A stretch of DNA of 64,000 bases from Lipingzhangella halophila (lineage in GTDB: Bacteria > Actinomycetota > Actinomycetes > Streptosporangiales > Streptosporangiaceae). The stretch is taken from assembly GCF_014203805.1 (NCBI RefSeq), contig NZ_JACHJT010000002.1:1-64000 (forward strand), read 5' to 3'. Below are positions 47,930-57,600 of the stretch, piece after piece (the first letter of the stretch is position 1; every line of letters starts with the position of its first letter). The translations under genes were made by a program, and so were the position numbers. The notes beneath the pieces were generated by a model that was given only the letters and a program-made list of their open reading frames with translations, was not told where the DNA came from and made no database searches.

Positions 47930-50107
47930 TCAGCTCCTGAAACGTCCCGGCTGCCGGGCCGCTGCCGATCGGCGCCGCAGTGCGGAGGTGGCGAAGTAGG
48001 ACACGAAACGCGCGACCGCACGCATTCGGCGTGCGCGGGTGAACCCCATGCCGGTGAGCGAGGTTCCAAGCCCAACCAGGTCGGGGGCACCGATTGAGAG
48101 TACGAAACGCTTGCCCTCACCGGACGCGGCGTCGGAAGGGGAGATCTCGGTATGGAGATTGGTCAGTCCGGTCAGGAGCGCCACCGGAGTGCGGGAACGC
48201 ACTGTCTTGACACCCGACAGCCGCCACGCCCGTCCGTCGTTAGCGTGGAATCGCAGCGTGTACGACATCGCCTCGTGCCTCCCCTCGGGGAACAACAAAA
48301 GCGTTCCCGTGATGTCCGCCTGCGAGGCAACGCCCTCGACATCGATCACGCCCCGTATCTGTACCGTGTGTGCCGCGTCGGCGAAGAACCGGTCCATGCT
48401 GGGGATCTCCGCCTTCAAGGACATGACCGCCCTCGGGCGCTCTCGGCGGCGCGTGGCCATTCGCTCTCGGAAGACGAGGCCGTCGCCCATGGTCGAGGCG
48501 TGGCGCTCGGACATAAACGCGAATGCGGCGTCCTCGGGAACGGCGGTGGGAGCCACAGAGCTCCACTCGGGGGCACACCACCCGTGATGCCCCGAGCGGC
48601 GGATCACCGTCTCGATCGACCGTTCCGCGGCGGCGGCGATCGTGGCTGAGGGGTTCACTCCGATCGCCGCGGGAAGCACCGAACCGTCCATGACGTATAG
48701 GCCCGGGTAACCGTGAACCTCTCCGGCCTCGTCGACGACACCGGTGGTGGTGTCGGGGCCGGGGCGTACCCCGCCCAGCGCGTGGACGGTGATGGTTCGG
48801 CGCAGAAGAGACCAGGTGAAAGGGTTGTAAAGGCGTGCGTCGAGGAACCGCGCGAGCAACGGACCCAAGCGGAGCTGGGACCGGTACAGGTGCCTCTGCC
48901 AACGGTTTCGCCAGGACAACGTGGCTCTTCCCGAGGCGTTCAGCCGTAGTGTCCCGTTACTGGAGTCTCTCCCCATCGCGAGCACAGCGAAGATCTGACG
49001 CGGGGTTGTACCTCTGACTTTCCGCCGCCACCATCCGCGCGCCCTCGGAGCGGGCAGGAGGGTGTCGAACAGGGTGTTCAGGGGCGGGGGGAAGGCGCCG
49101 TCCTGCACTTGGTACCACACCGGCCGTCGTCCTTCGGGCACGTCCAGCACGGTGGTGGTTGTGATGGTGGGTCCGGTCGTCATGTCGTCCTGTGTCCCGC
49201 GGAGCTCGGCCAGGGTGAGGAAGTCACCGTTGCCTGAGAACCCCCGGCCGAGCTGCTGTGACAGGTCGGGCAGGGTGTCGTGCACATCTCGGCACCGAAG
49301 CAGGAGTTCATTGGTGGCCACCGCCCCGGCGGCCACCACGACCCGGGGAGCGACCCACTCGCGCGGGGACGCGTCGGGTTCGGAGGGGGTCGAGGCGGTC
49401 ACCGCGTAACCACCGCCCCGCGGCTCGATGCGGTGGACCTCCGCGTCGGTGACGGCACGTGCGCCGGAGCGCTCCGCCACGGCGAGATAGGTGTTGTCCA
49501 GCGTGTTCTTCGCTCCATGGTTGCAGCCGATGACGCATTCACCGACGAACGCGCATCCTCGGCGCGGTACGCCGTGCGCGTTCGGCCGCCAGGTGTCCGG
49601 GTCGCCGAACGTCACCGCCAGGTTGGGCCGCACGGTGGCGTCGGAGATGGTCATCTCCTGGGTGAGTCGTTCGATGAGCTTCGTGCGGGGCGAGGGCCGC
49701 CCGGTACGAGGGTCATCACCCGCCGGCGCGACACCCATCATGGTCGCCGCGAGGTCGTAGTACGGGTCCAGCTCTTCACGTCGCAGATGGGCGGGCCAGC
49801 GCTCGTCCAGCGCTCCCTCGTAGGGCCGGGCGAACACGTTCGCGTACGCGAGTGATCCACCGCCCCAGCCGGCCGCTTGGACACTGCCCATGCGGTCGAG
49901 CCAGCGGATGTCGTAGAGCCCTTGGTCGACCTCCCACAACCAGCCGTCGTCCAGACTGGGTCGACGGGGGAACTCGCCGGGCTCCCATCGCCGGCCGCGT
50001 TCGAGGACGATGACCGAGAATCCCGCCTGCGCGAGGCGGGCCGCGGCTACCGCACCGCCGAACCCGCTACCGATGACGATGGCATCGGCATCGAATCGGT
50101 CATTCAC
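47930..50107 (-). CDS. GMC-family FAD-dependent oxidoreductase (cholesterol-oxidase-like)
   Basis: 725 residues, GTG 50,107 directly after GGAGGGAT. FAD-binding ADAIVIGSGFGGAVAAARLA near the N-terminus; the second GMC segment ASGRATLSWRN; substrate and C-terminal motif HALGGVRPGPDTTTGVVDEA, then GLYVMDGSVLPAAIGVNPSA and the end helix SIETVIRR. About 170 additional C-terminal residues form a strand-rich domain (FFADAAHTVQIRGVIDVEGV; GTLLLFPEGRHEAMSYTLRF) of the kind seen on bacterial cholesterol-oxidase-like GMC proteins. Oxidises an alcohol with FAD; the substrate may be a sterol-like or lipid alcohol (inference). Confidence 0.88.
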   Translation of the reverse strand: MNDRFDADAIVIGSGFGGAVAAARLAQAGFSVIVLERGRRWEPGEFPRRPSLDDGWLWEVDQGLYDIRWLDRMGSVQAAGWGGGSLAYANVFARPYEGALDERWPAHLRREELDPYYDLAATMMGVAPAGDDPRTGRPSPRTKLIERLTQEMTISDATVRPNLAVTFGDPDTWRPNAHGVPRRGCAFVGECVIGCNHGAKNTLDNTYLAVAERSGARAVTDAEVHRIEPRGGGYAVTASTPSEPDASPREWVAPRVVVAAGAVATNELLLRCRDVHDTLPDLSQQLGRGFSGNGDFLTLAELRGTQDDMTTGPTITTTTVLDVPEGRRPVWYQVQDGAFPPPLNTLFDTLLPAPRARGWWRRKVRGTTPRQIFAVLAMGRDSSNGTLRLNASGRATLSWRNRWQRHLYRSQLRLGPLLARFLDARLYNPFTWSLLRRTITVHALGGVRPGPDTTTGVVDEAGEVHGYPGLYVMDGSVLPAAIGVNPSATIAAAAERSIETVIRRSGHHGWCAPEWSSVAPTAVPEDAAFAFMSERHASTMGDGLVFRERMATRRRERPRAVMSLKAEIPSMDRFFADAAHTVQIRGVIDVEGVASQADITGTLLLFPEGRHEAMSYTLRFHANDGRAWRLSGVKTVRSRTPVALLTGLTNLHTEISPSDAASGEGKRFVLSIGAPDLVGLGTSLTGMGFTRARRMRAVARFVSYFATSALRRRSAAARQPGRFRS

Positions 50108-50150
50108 AGTCGATCCCTCCAAGTCGTGTTTCGCAGGGGTGCTGAGCGGA

Positions 50151-50212
50151 TGCTGCCGTCGTGCGGCAACGATCGCGTGGACGCTTGCGCGTTCGCGTCG
50201 GTGACAATCGCC
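50151..50212 (-). repeat. 62-bp upstream repeat, copy 2
   Basis: Counterpart of 47,614-47,675. It ends about 44 bases before the GMC start codon, so it is likely part of the promoter or operator region rather than coding. Confidence 0.65.
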
Positions 50213-50215
50213 TAC

Positions 50216-50464
50216 TTCAGCGGTGGCGCGCCCAATACTCCTCACGTGGGACGGCTGGGCTCCGCCTATGGCCTCGGCGGCGCGGCGGCCGCGCTCGCCG
50301 CGTTGATCGCGGCCGTACAGCTCCAGGTCCGCACGATCGAGGAGCCCTACCTGCTGCGCACCCACGGCCACGCGTACCGCACCTATGCCGTGCGCACCGG
50401 CCGGTTCCTGCCCGGACTCGGCCGCCTTTCCGATGAGGCGGCCGGTGCGGCAGGAGACCGGTGA
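50216..50464 (+). pseudogene. C-terminal fragment of an isoprenylcysteine-methyltransferase-like protein
   Basis: The frame contains a membrane helix (AAAALAALIAAVQLQVRTIE) followed by EEPYLLRTHGHAYRTYAVRT and GRFLPGLGRL, which matches the conserved E-x2-L-x4-G-x2-Y-x2-Y-x2-R-x-P end of ICMT/PEMT-type membrane methyltransferases. The N-terminal helices are missing, and the frame upstream is antisense to the GMC region. Decayed fragment. Confidence 0.5.
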
Positions 50465-50514
50465 GCAGCCGACCTCCCATCGCTCGACGCCGCAACCAGT
50501 AGGAGCACACACGG

Positions 50515-50651
50515 GGACCGGCGGCGTATGAGGCGTTCCCCGATCAGGCGCGACAGGATCGATGACGCCGCGAGCATCGTCAGCAGCGCGCCGACCAGCG
50601 GGGCCGCGATACCGGCGCTGCCCAGCCAGAGCGGCAGCGGGCCCGAGAGGC
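50515..50651 (-). pseudogene. possible C-terminal fragment of an acyltransferase-3 family membrane protein
   Basis: Minus-strand reading gives LSGPLPLWLGSAGIAAPLVG then ALLTMLAASSILSRLIGERL and IRRR. The helix followed by AxxSxxLxxxLIE-like and xIRR is how acyltransferase-3 proteins end (family pattern S-Y-x-L-I-E-x-P-I-R-R). The rest of the gene is absent. Weak assignment. Confidence 0.3.
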
Positions 50652-50846
50652 TGTCAGCGCGTCGTGAACCGTCGGCAGTCGTTCCGTTTGCGGAATGTGT
50701 GGCGCCCGCAGCGCTCGTATAGCTGTGTGGATCCGGAACGATGAGTTTCTGTTTTGCGGCCAGTCACCACTGTCGCGCCCGTCAGCCGATGTGGCTCGCC
50801 CAGGGCGCTCAGAGCACAACACCGTCGCCGACAAAAGGGAAGGCCA

Positions 50847-51425
50847 ATGTCAAACCTGATAGTGGATTTCATCATTTCGCTCGATGGTTACGGGGCCGCG
50901 GAGGGCTGGCCCGGCTACTGGGGCATGGAGGGGCCTGAGTATCTCGCCTGGATCGAGAAATCCGCCGAACATGAGCACGTCGCCCTCATGGGTGCGACGA
51001 CGTACCGGCTGATGTCCGGGTTCGCCTCTGAGATGCCCGATGATCCCGGCCTCGCCGCATTGACCGCGATCCCCAAGATGGTGTTCTCCTCGACCTTGGA
51101 GACACCATTGTCGTGGGGCAACACTGAGTTGGTCGCCGGGGACGCGGTCGGGGCTGTGCAGGAGATGAAACGGCGCGACTCGCGACCGCTGCGCACCATC
51201 GGCAGTCTCAGCCTGTGCCGCTCGCTACTCGAAGCCGGCGTGGTGGATCGCTTCCGCGTGGTTGTCTTCCCGGTAATCACCGGCGCCACCGGGAGGGACC
51301 GCGTCTTCGACGCGTATCCCGACATCACCCTCGACTTGGTCGACAGCCGCACATTCGACGGTCGGCTTCAGTTGCTTGAGTACGTGCCCACAGTGCTCGA
51401 CGGACCGCCTGGCGTCGGCGACTGA
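50847..51425 (+). CDS. dihydrofolate-reductase-like (RibD C-terminal domain) protein
   Basis: 192 residues, ATG 50,847 with AGGGAAGG upstream. Family pattern: NLIVDFIISLDGYGAAEGWP; VALMGATTYRLMSGFA; ALTAIPKMVFSSTLETPLSW; RTIGSLSLCRSLLEAGVVDR; FPVITGATGRDRVF. The usual G-G/S-x-x loop reads GSLSL. These proteins bind NADPH and include many stress-associated reductases of unknown substrate. It is followed directly by an IS481 remnant. Confidence 0.88.
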   Translation: MSNLIVDFIISLDGYGAAEGWPGYWGMEGPEYLAWIEKSAEHEHVALMGATTYRLMSGFASEMPDDPGLAALTAIPKMVFSSTLETPLSWGNTELVAGDAVGAVQEMKRRDSRPLRTIGSLSLCRSLLEAGVVDRFRVVVFPVITGATGRDRVFDAYPDITLDLVDSRTFDGRLQLLEYVPTVLDGPPGVGD

Positions 51426-51435
51426 CTGTACTTGG

Positions 51436-51575
51436 CCAGGAGGTTGGTGACAGGCGGCTGATCGGTGGCTGGCCTCCGAGTGCGGTGTGGGCCCAGGTGG
51501 TGTTGTAGTGCTCCACTTTGCCGTTCTTCCAGGGGCAGTGGGGCTGGATGGGCTTCTTTCGGGCCCCAGGGTCTG
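51436..51575 (-). mobile_element. remnant of an IS481-type transposase
   Basis: The minus-strand frame reads KKPIQPHCPWKNGKVE joined directly to HYNTTWAHTALGGQPPISRL and SPTS. In complete IS481-family transposases these two motifs are separated by about 30 residues containing RFNRTL and EWAY; that segment is deleted here, and the catalytic DDE N-terminal part is gone. The fragment lies between the DHFR-like gene and the Wadjet operon; 51,576-51,755 holds nothing else recognisable. Confidence 0.65.
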
Positions 51576-51755
51576 CACGGCGGGGAACGCGGCCGCACAA
51601 AAGTACTGCGTTGTATAGCGTTGGAAAGTACTTCGCGGCAGGAAGGCTCCGATTCCGGAGTGGCCTCTCCCCAATCCGCTGCCTGTCCATCGCGACCTTC
51701 CGGACTCGACAATCCGACTGAAACCGGCGCCCCGTGTCGGTGACAATGGGTGGTG

Positions 51756-53381
51756 ATGTCTCCCTCCAGCGAACGCGCCCCCTCCGTGGAGGCGTCCCCT
51801 CCGTCGGCACTGAAGGCGGAGGCTTCGTCGCACCATCAGCCGTTCGCCCACCTGAACGCGCCCAACGGGGAGCTGTACCGGGCGGTCATGGGTGTTTTCG
51901 TGCGTGCCAAGGAGCGCTTCACCGTCCACCTGCGGCCCGAGGATGTGTTCACCGCTCTTCCGGCCGAGCGGCGCCCCACCGACATCGACACCGTCGTCAA
52001 GGCGCTGGACGCGCTCGCCGCGTGGGGCAACCTGCGGCCCGACCCCGACACCACGCGGGTCACCGCCGTCGAGGACTTCTACCGGCGCCGGTTCATCTAC
52101 CAGCTCACCCGCGCGGGGGAAGCCGCTGAGGAGGCGCTGGCCGCCTACGACGCCGCGCTGGGCCGCCAGGGCTCGCTCCAGGCCGTGGCGCTGGCCGACA
52201 TCGCTGCCCGGCTGCGTGAGCTGCTGGCCCACGCCGGCAAGGCGGCACCCGACCCGGCGATGGCGCACCTGGCGCTGCGCGACCTGGTTGGCCGGTTCAC
52301 CGACCTCGCCGACAACGCCCGCGCCTTCATGGGGTCGCTGCAACGCACCATCGACCTGCACGACGCCGACGTGGACGCGTTTCTCGCTTACAAGGATCGG
52401 CTGATCGACTACCTCGAACGCTTCATCGCCGACCTCATCACCACCGGCGCCGAGATCGCCCGCCTGCTCGCGGACCTGGAGCGGCCCGACCCCGCGGGCG
52501 AGCCCGCCGTGGAGCGCCTGCTCCGCCTCGCCGCCGAACGCGACGCCGCGGACGCCGCTCCCGGCGCCACCGAGGAACCCGACGGCGCGGCGCTCGCCAC
52601 AGCTCTGGGGGGATGGCGGGACCGCTGGGCCGGGCTGCGCGGCTGGTTCCTCAGCTCCGCGGACCATCCGGCCCAGGCCAAGCTGCTGCGCTCGGCCGCG
52701 CGCAGCGCGATCCCGCAGCTCCTCACGGTTGTCTCGACGCTGAACGAGCGCCGCGCGGGCCGCTCCGACCGCTCGGCCGACTTCCGGGTGCTGGCCCGCT
52801 GGTTCGCCGAAGCGCCCGATGACGCCGCCCGGCACCGGCTGTGGCGTACCGCGTTCGGTCTCTACCCCGCCCGGCACCTCACCATGAACGCCGACACCCT
52901 CGACGCGCGCGAGCGCGACCCGGTGCCGGCCGACACTCCCTGGGCCGAAGCGGACCCCGTGCGGATCAGTCCGCAACTGCGCCGCACCGGCCACTACGAG
53001 CGGCGCGGCAAGCCGCGCCGCGTCGCCGACCGCAGCGAGGAGCGCCGCTACCTCGCCGAGGTCGCCCGCAAGCAGGCCGAGGAGATCGCGGCGGCCCGCG
53101 CCCGCCTGGACACCGGCGGGCCCGTGCGGCTCTCCGACCTCGGGGAGCTGGACCCCTCTGCGTTCGGCCTGTTCCTGCAGTTGCTCTCAGACGCGCTCGG
53201 GTCCTGGCGGCCCGGCGGCACCGAGATCGTCGCCACCGGAAACGACGGCGCCATGGAGATCCGGATGCGGGTGATCCCGGGCGGCGGCGCCGCCGAGATC
53301 CACACCCCCGACGGCGTGTTCCGCGGGCCCGACCACACCGTCGAAATCGTCGACCTGGCCGGGCGGGAGGCCACCGGATGA
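51756..53381 (+). CDS. jetA: Wadjet type II JetA (DUF2397, TIGR02677)
   Basis: 541 residues; ATG 51,756 preferred over the two GTG codons just upstream. N-terminal FAHLNAPNGELYRAVMGVFV and LRPEDVFTALP, then a winged-helix region (IDTVVKALDALAAWGNLRPD; YRRRFIYQLTRAGEAAEEAL) and long helices (YKDRLIDYLERFIADLITTG). This is the kleisin-like partner of the SMC-type JetC. Wadjet systems restrict circular plasmids by DNA cleavage. The stop overlaps jetB by ATGA. Confidence 0.92.
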   Translation: MSPSSERAPSVEASPPSALKAEASSHHQPFAHLNAPNGELYRAVMGVFVRAKERFTVHLRPEDVFTALPAERRPTDIDTVVKALDALAAWGNLRPDPDTTRVTAVEDFYRRRFIYQLTRAGEAAEEALAAYDAALGRQGSLQAVALADIAARLRELLAHAGKAAPDPAMAHLALRDLVGRFTDLADNARAFMGSLQRTIDLHDADVDAFLAYKDRLIDYLERFIADLITTGAEIARLLADLERPDPAGEPAVERLLRLAAERDAADAAPGATEEPDGAALATALGGWRDRWAGLRGWFLSSADHPAQAKLLRSAARSAIPQLLTVVSTLNERRAGRSDRSADFRVLARWFAEAPDDAARHRLWRTAFGLYPARHLTMNADTLDARERDPVPADTPWAEADPVRISPQLRRTGHYERRGKPRRVADRSEERRYLAEVARKQAEEIAAARARLDTGGPVRLSDLGELDPSAFGLFLQLLSDALGSWRPGGTEIVATGNDGAMEIRMRVIPGGGAAEIHTPDGVFRGPDHTVEIVDLAGREATG

Positions 53382-54646
53382 CTCTGAGGGACCACACCCG
53401 TGAGCAACGCGACGCCGAGATCCGCCGGGCCGCGCGCGCCCTCCTGCGCGAGCCGCTGCTGCGCAATCAGGGTCGGACCGTCGACGACTTCCGACTGGTC
53501 CGGCAGCAGGCACCGGAGCTGCGTGAGTGGTTCGACCGCAACACCGGCTGGTCGCTGCACGTCGACGCCGAGACCGCGCGGCTGCGCAAGCTCCCCGGCG
53601 ATTCGGCCGACCCCACCCACCCCGCCCGAGAGACGACCGGCGCCCGGCTGCCCTTCACCCGCCGCCGCTACGTGCTGTTCTGCCTGGCTCTGGCGGTGCT
53701 GGAGCGCTCCGACACCCAGATCGCGCTGGGCCGGCTCGCCGAGCAGGTGGTGCTGGAGGCCGCGGAGCCGCGGCTGGTCGCCACCGGGATCGCCTTCACC
53801 CTGGACAACCGCGAAGAGCGCAGCGACCTGGTCGCGGTGGTGCGGCTGCTGCTGGGGTACGGCGCCCTCACCCGGGTCGCCGGCGACGAGGACGCCTATC
53901 TCAAGTCCGCCGGAGACGTCCTCTACGACGTGGAGCGGCGGGTGCTCGCGGGCCTGCTCACCGGGCGGGTCGGCCCGTCGATGGTCGACGCGGCCCCTTT
54001 CGAGGAGCGCCTGGCCGCCCTGGCGGCCGACCCCGCGCTTGACGGCATGGACAGCGACGACCTGCGCAACCGCAAGCTGCGGCACGCCCTCACCCGCCGG
54101 CTGCTCGACGAGCCCGTGGTCTACCGCGACTCCCTCACCGAGGCCGAGACCGCCTATCTCAGCAGCCAGCGCGGCGCCATCACCCGCCGCATCACCGAAC
54201 TGACCGGCCTGGTCGCGGAGGTACGCGCTGAGGGGATCGCGATGGTTGACCCCGACGACGACCTGACCGATGTGCGCATGCCCGAGCAGGGCACGCACGG
54301 CCACGTCACCCTGCTCCTCGCCGAGTACCTGGCCGGCACCGAGGGAGAAGTCCCTGTGGCGCGCCTGGAGGCGCACGTCCGCGAACTCACCGCGGAGCAC
54401 GCGCGGCACTGGTCCAAGACCGCCCGCGAACCCGGCGCCGAGACCGACCTGGTCGCACGCGCCCTGGTCAAGTTGGAAGCGCTGTCCCTGGTACGGACCG
54501 GCGTGGACGCCGCGACGGGCGGTCGGACCGCGGAACGGCTCCCCGCGCTGGCCCGCTACGCCGTGGGTGAGGCGATCGTGCGCGAGCCCGGCGAACGGGC
54601 ACCGAAAACAAGCAGGCGCACGCCCCGGAGGAAGGCGAGGACATGA
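53378..54646 (+). CDS. jetB: Wadjet type II JetB (DUF2398, TIGR02678)
   Basis: 422 residues, ATG 53,378 overlapping the jetA stop. RAARALLREPLLRNQGRTVD, DDFRLVRQQAPELREWFDRN and TGARLPFTRRRYVLFCLALA at the N-terminus, then GALTRVAGDEDAYLKSAGDV and the conserved RRLLDEPVVYRDSLTEAETA. Two tandem winged-helix-like regions; functionally equivalent to MukE-type KITE proteins bridging the SMC complex. The stop overlaps jetC by ATGA. Confidence 0.92.
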   Translation: MTLRDHTREQRDAEIRRAARALLREPLLRNQGRTVDDFRLVRQQAPELREWFDRNTGWSLHVDAETARLRKLPGDSADPTHPARETTGARLPFTRRRYVLFCLALAVLERSDTQIALGRLAEQVVLEAAEPRLVATGIAFTLDNREERSDLVAVVRLLLGYGALTRVAGDEDAYLKSAGDVLYDVERRVLAGLLTGRVGPSMVDAAPFEERLAALAADPALDGMDSDDLRNRKLRHALTRRLLDEPVVYRDSLTEAETAYLSSQRGAITRRITELTGLVAEVRAEGIAMVDPDDDLTDVRMPEQGTHGHVTLLLAEYLAGTEGEVPVARLEAHVRELTAEHARHWSKTAREPGAETDLVARALVKLEALSLVRTGVDAATGGRTAERLPALARYAVGEAIVREPGERAPKTSRRTPRRKART

Positions 54647-57600
54647 CCGAGCCGCGCACCGACACCACGGGAGCCTCACTGCCCGTTCCCGGTCAGGCCA
54701 GGTGGCAGCCGACACGCGTCGGCGTCATCGACATGTTCTACTACGACGTCGAGGAGTTCCACTTCCGCGACGGGCGGTTGCTGCTGCGCGGCAACAACGG
54801 CACCGGCAAGTCCAAGGTGCTCGCGCTCACGCTGCCGTTCCTGCTCGACGGCGACCTCTCGGCGCACCGGGTCGAGCCCGACGGCGACCCCAAGAAGCGC
54901 ATGGAGTGGAACCTGCTGCTCGGCGACGAGCACCCGCACCCCGAGCGCCTCGGCTACACCTGGATGGAGTTCGGCCGGGCCGCCGAGGACGGTACGTCCG
55001 AGTTCCGCACACTCGGATGCGGGATGAAGGCGGTGCGCGGCCGCGGCATCGCCCGCCACTGGTTCTTCGTCACCGACCAGCGGGTCGGTCTCCCCGGCAC
55101 GGACGGAGTACGCCTGCTCGACGCGACCGGCACCGCCCTGTCCCGGGACCGGTTGGAGGAGGCGCTTAGGGGACGCGGGATGGTCTACGACACGGCGCGC
55201 ACCTACCGGCGGGCGGTCGACGAACATTTGTTCGGGCTCGGCGAGCAACGCTACTCGGCCCTGGTCGACCTGCTGATCCAGCTCCGCCAGCCGCAGCTGT
55301 CCAAGCGGCCCAACGAGTCCGCGCTGTCCCGCGCGCTCACCGAGGCACTGCCACCGATGGACCAGGCCGTCATCGCCGACGTCGCCGAGGCGTTCCGCAG
55401 CCTCGACGAGGACCGCGCACAGCTCGACTCCATGGTCGACGCGGAACGCGCCGCCTCGGCCTTCCTGGAGCACTACCGGCGCTACGCACAGGTCGCGGCG
55501 CGCCGCCGGGCCCGCCTGCCCCGCGAACGGAACCGCGAGTACGAGTCGCTTCGCAGTGCCCTAGGCGAGACCGAAGCGCGGCGGCACCAGGCCCAGGAGA
55601 CGATCGAGACCGCCGAATCCGAACTGGCGCGCCAGGAGGAGCGCCACACCCGGCTCACCGCCGAGGAGCGGGCACTGCGCGCCGGACCGGAGATGCGCAA
55701 CGCCCGTGAACTGGAGTTGGCCGCCGAGGAGGCGCGCCGCACCGCCCAGCAGGCCCGGTCGGCGACCGGGGACCGCGACCGCGCCGCCGGGGACCGCGAC
55801 CGCGCCGAGCGCCGCCTGGCCGAGACCGAACAGCGGCTCACCGCCGCCTCCGACGCGCTGCGCACCGGCCTGGAGACCACGGCCGAGCGGGCGGAGACCG
55901 CCGGCATCGGCCGGGAACACGCGCGCGAGACGGCCGCGCTGGCGGCACTGGCCGGGATCGCGGGCGAGGAGGCAGGGCCGTCGAGGGGGCAGGCTGGTGG
56001 AGCGAGTGCCGGAACCGACGAGGACAGCGGGCAAAACGCCGAATCGGATGCCCTCCGGGCGGCCGTCGAGGCACTGGCCGCCCGCCGCGAGCGAGCCGTC
56101 GAGCACGTCGAGTCATTGGCGCGGGAGTCGGCCGACGCCGAGCAGAGCCGCGGGCGTGCGGAGGAGCGACTCGCCGACGCCGAGAGCGGGCTGACCGCCC
56201 GCGCCGAGCGCGCCGGCCAGGCCCAGGACGCTGTCGCCGACACGGCGCGGGCACACCTCGACGCGGTCCGCACCCACCTCGCGGGCTGCGCGGAGCTACG
56301 CCCGGCCGACCAGGAGGGCCTGCTCGACCGGCTCCAGGACTGGGCTACCCACCTGTCCGGCCCGAACCCGGCCCGCGCCGAGGCGGAGGCAGCGGCCCGC
56401 GCGTCCGCCGCCGCCTTCGCGGAGGAATCCGCAGCGCTGGGCGTGCGGCGCGAGGACCGCGCCCGCGCCGACGAGGAGCTTCGCGCCGAGCTGGAAGGTC
56501 TCCGCGCCGGCGGACAGCACGCCCCGCGCCAGCCCCACACCCGAAGCCCGGACGCCCGCACCGACCGTCCAGGCGCCCCGCTGTGGAAGCTGGTCGACTT
56601 CGCCGACGATGGGGCCGAGCGCTCCGGGTCCAACGCAGGGCTGGAGGCCGCATTGGAGGTGTCCGGGCTGCTCGACGCCTGGATCGCCCCGGACGGCACG
56701 GTGCTGGACGCCAGCACCCACGACGTACTGCTCACCGCCGGCGCCGCCGTGCCGGGCGCGACCCTCGCCAACGCGCTGCGCCCCGCCGTGGACGCGGGCG
56801 ACCCGCGAGCGGCGGCCGTCGGCACCGACACAGTCGCCCGGGTGCTCGCCGCGATCGGCCTCGGCGCCGACCATCCCGCCACCACCTGGGTGTCCGCGGA
56901 CGGCCGGTTCCGGGTCGGCGCGCTGACCGGCCGCTGGGCCAAGGAGCACGCCGAGTACGTCGGGGAGGGGGCGCGCGAGGCGGCCCGCCGGGCGCGGATC
57001 GCCGCGGTGGAGGCAGAGCGCGGCGACCTCGCTGCCGAGATCTCCGCTCTGGAGGAACGCGTCGCCGCCATCGAGGCACGCCGCACCGCCCTGGACTCCG
57101 AGCTGGCCGCCCTGCCCACCGACGAGGACCTGCGCGCCGCGCACGCCACACTGGTCGAGGCCAGCCGGCAGCTCACCGAGGCACGCGAGCACCACGAGGA
57201 GCTGGCACGCAAGGCCGGCGTCGCCGCCAACGCCGCCCGCCAGGCCGCCGACACCCTCCACCAGGCGGCGGAGGAGCTGCGCGTCCCCGCCGGCACCGAG
57301 GCGCTGCGCGGATTGCGCACCGCACTCACCGACTACCGGTTGGCCCTCGCCGACCTGTGGCCCGCCCTGCGCCAACTACACGACGCCGGGCAGGCGGCTC
57401 GCGCCGACCGCGACGACACGGCCCGGCTCCGCGCCCACCACGAGGAGCTGGCCGAACGCGCTGCCTACGAGGCGGCCACGGCCGCGACCGCGGAGCAGCG
57501 GCACTCCACCCTCCGGGAAACCGTCGGCGCCGCCGTGGCCGAGCTGGAGCGCCGCCTCGCCGAGAACCAGCGCGCACGGGAGGACTGCGAGGAGCGGCAG

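Noticed and set aside
46115-48097. 660-codon plus-strand open frame
   Set aside because: Overlaps a regulator, an aldo/keto reductase on the other strand and the MFS fragment; no domains and no ribosome site.
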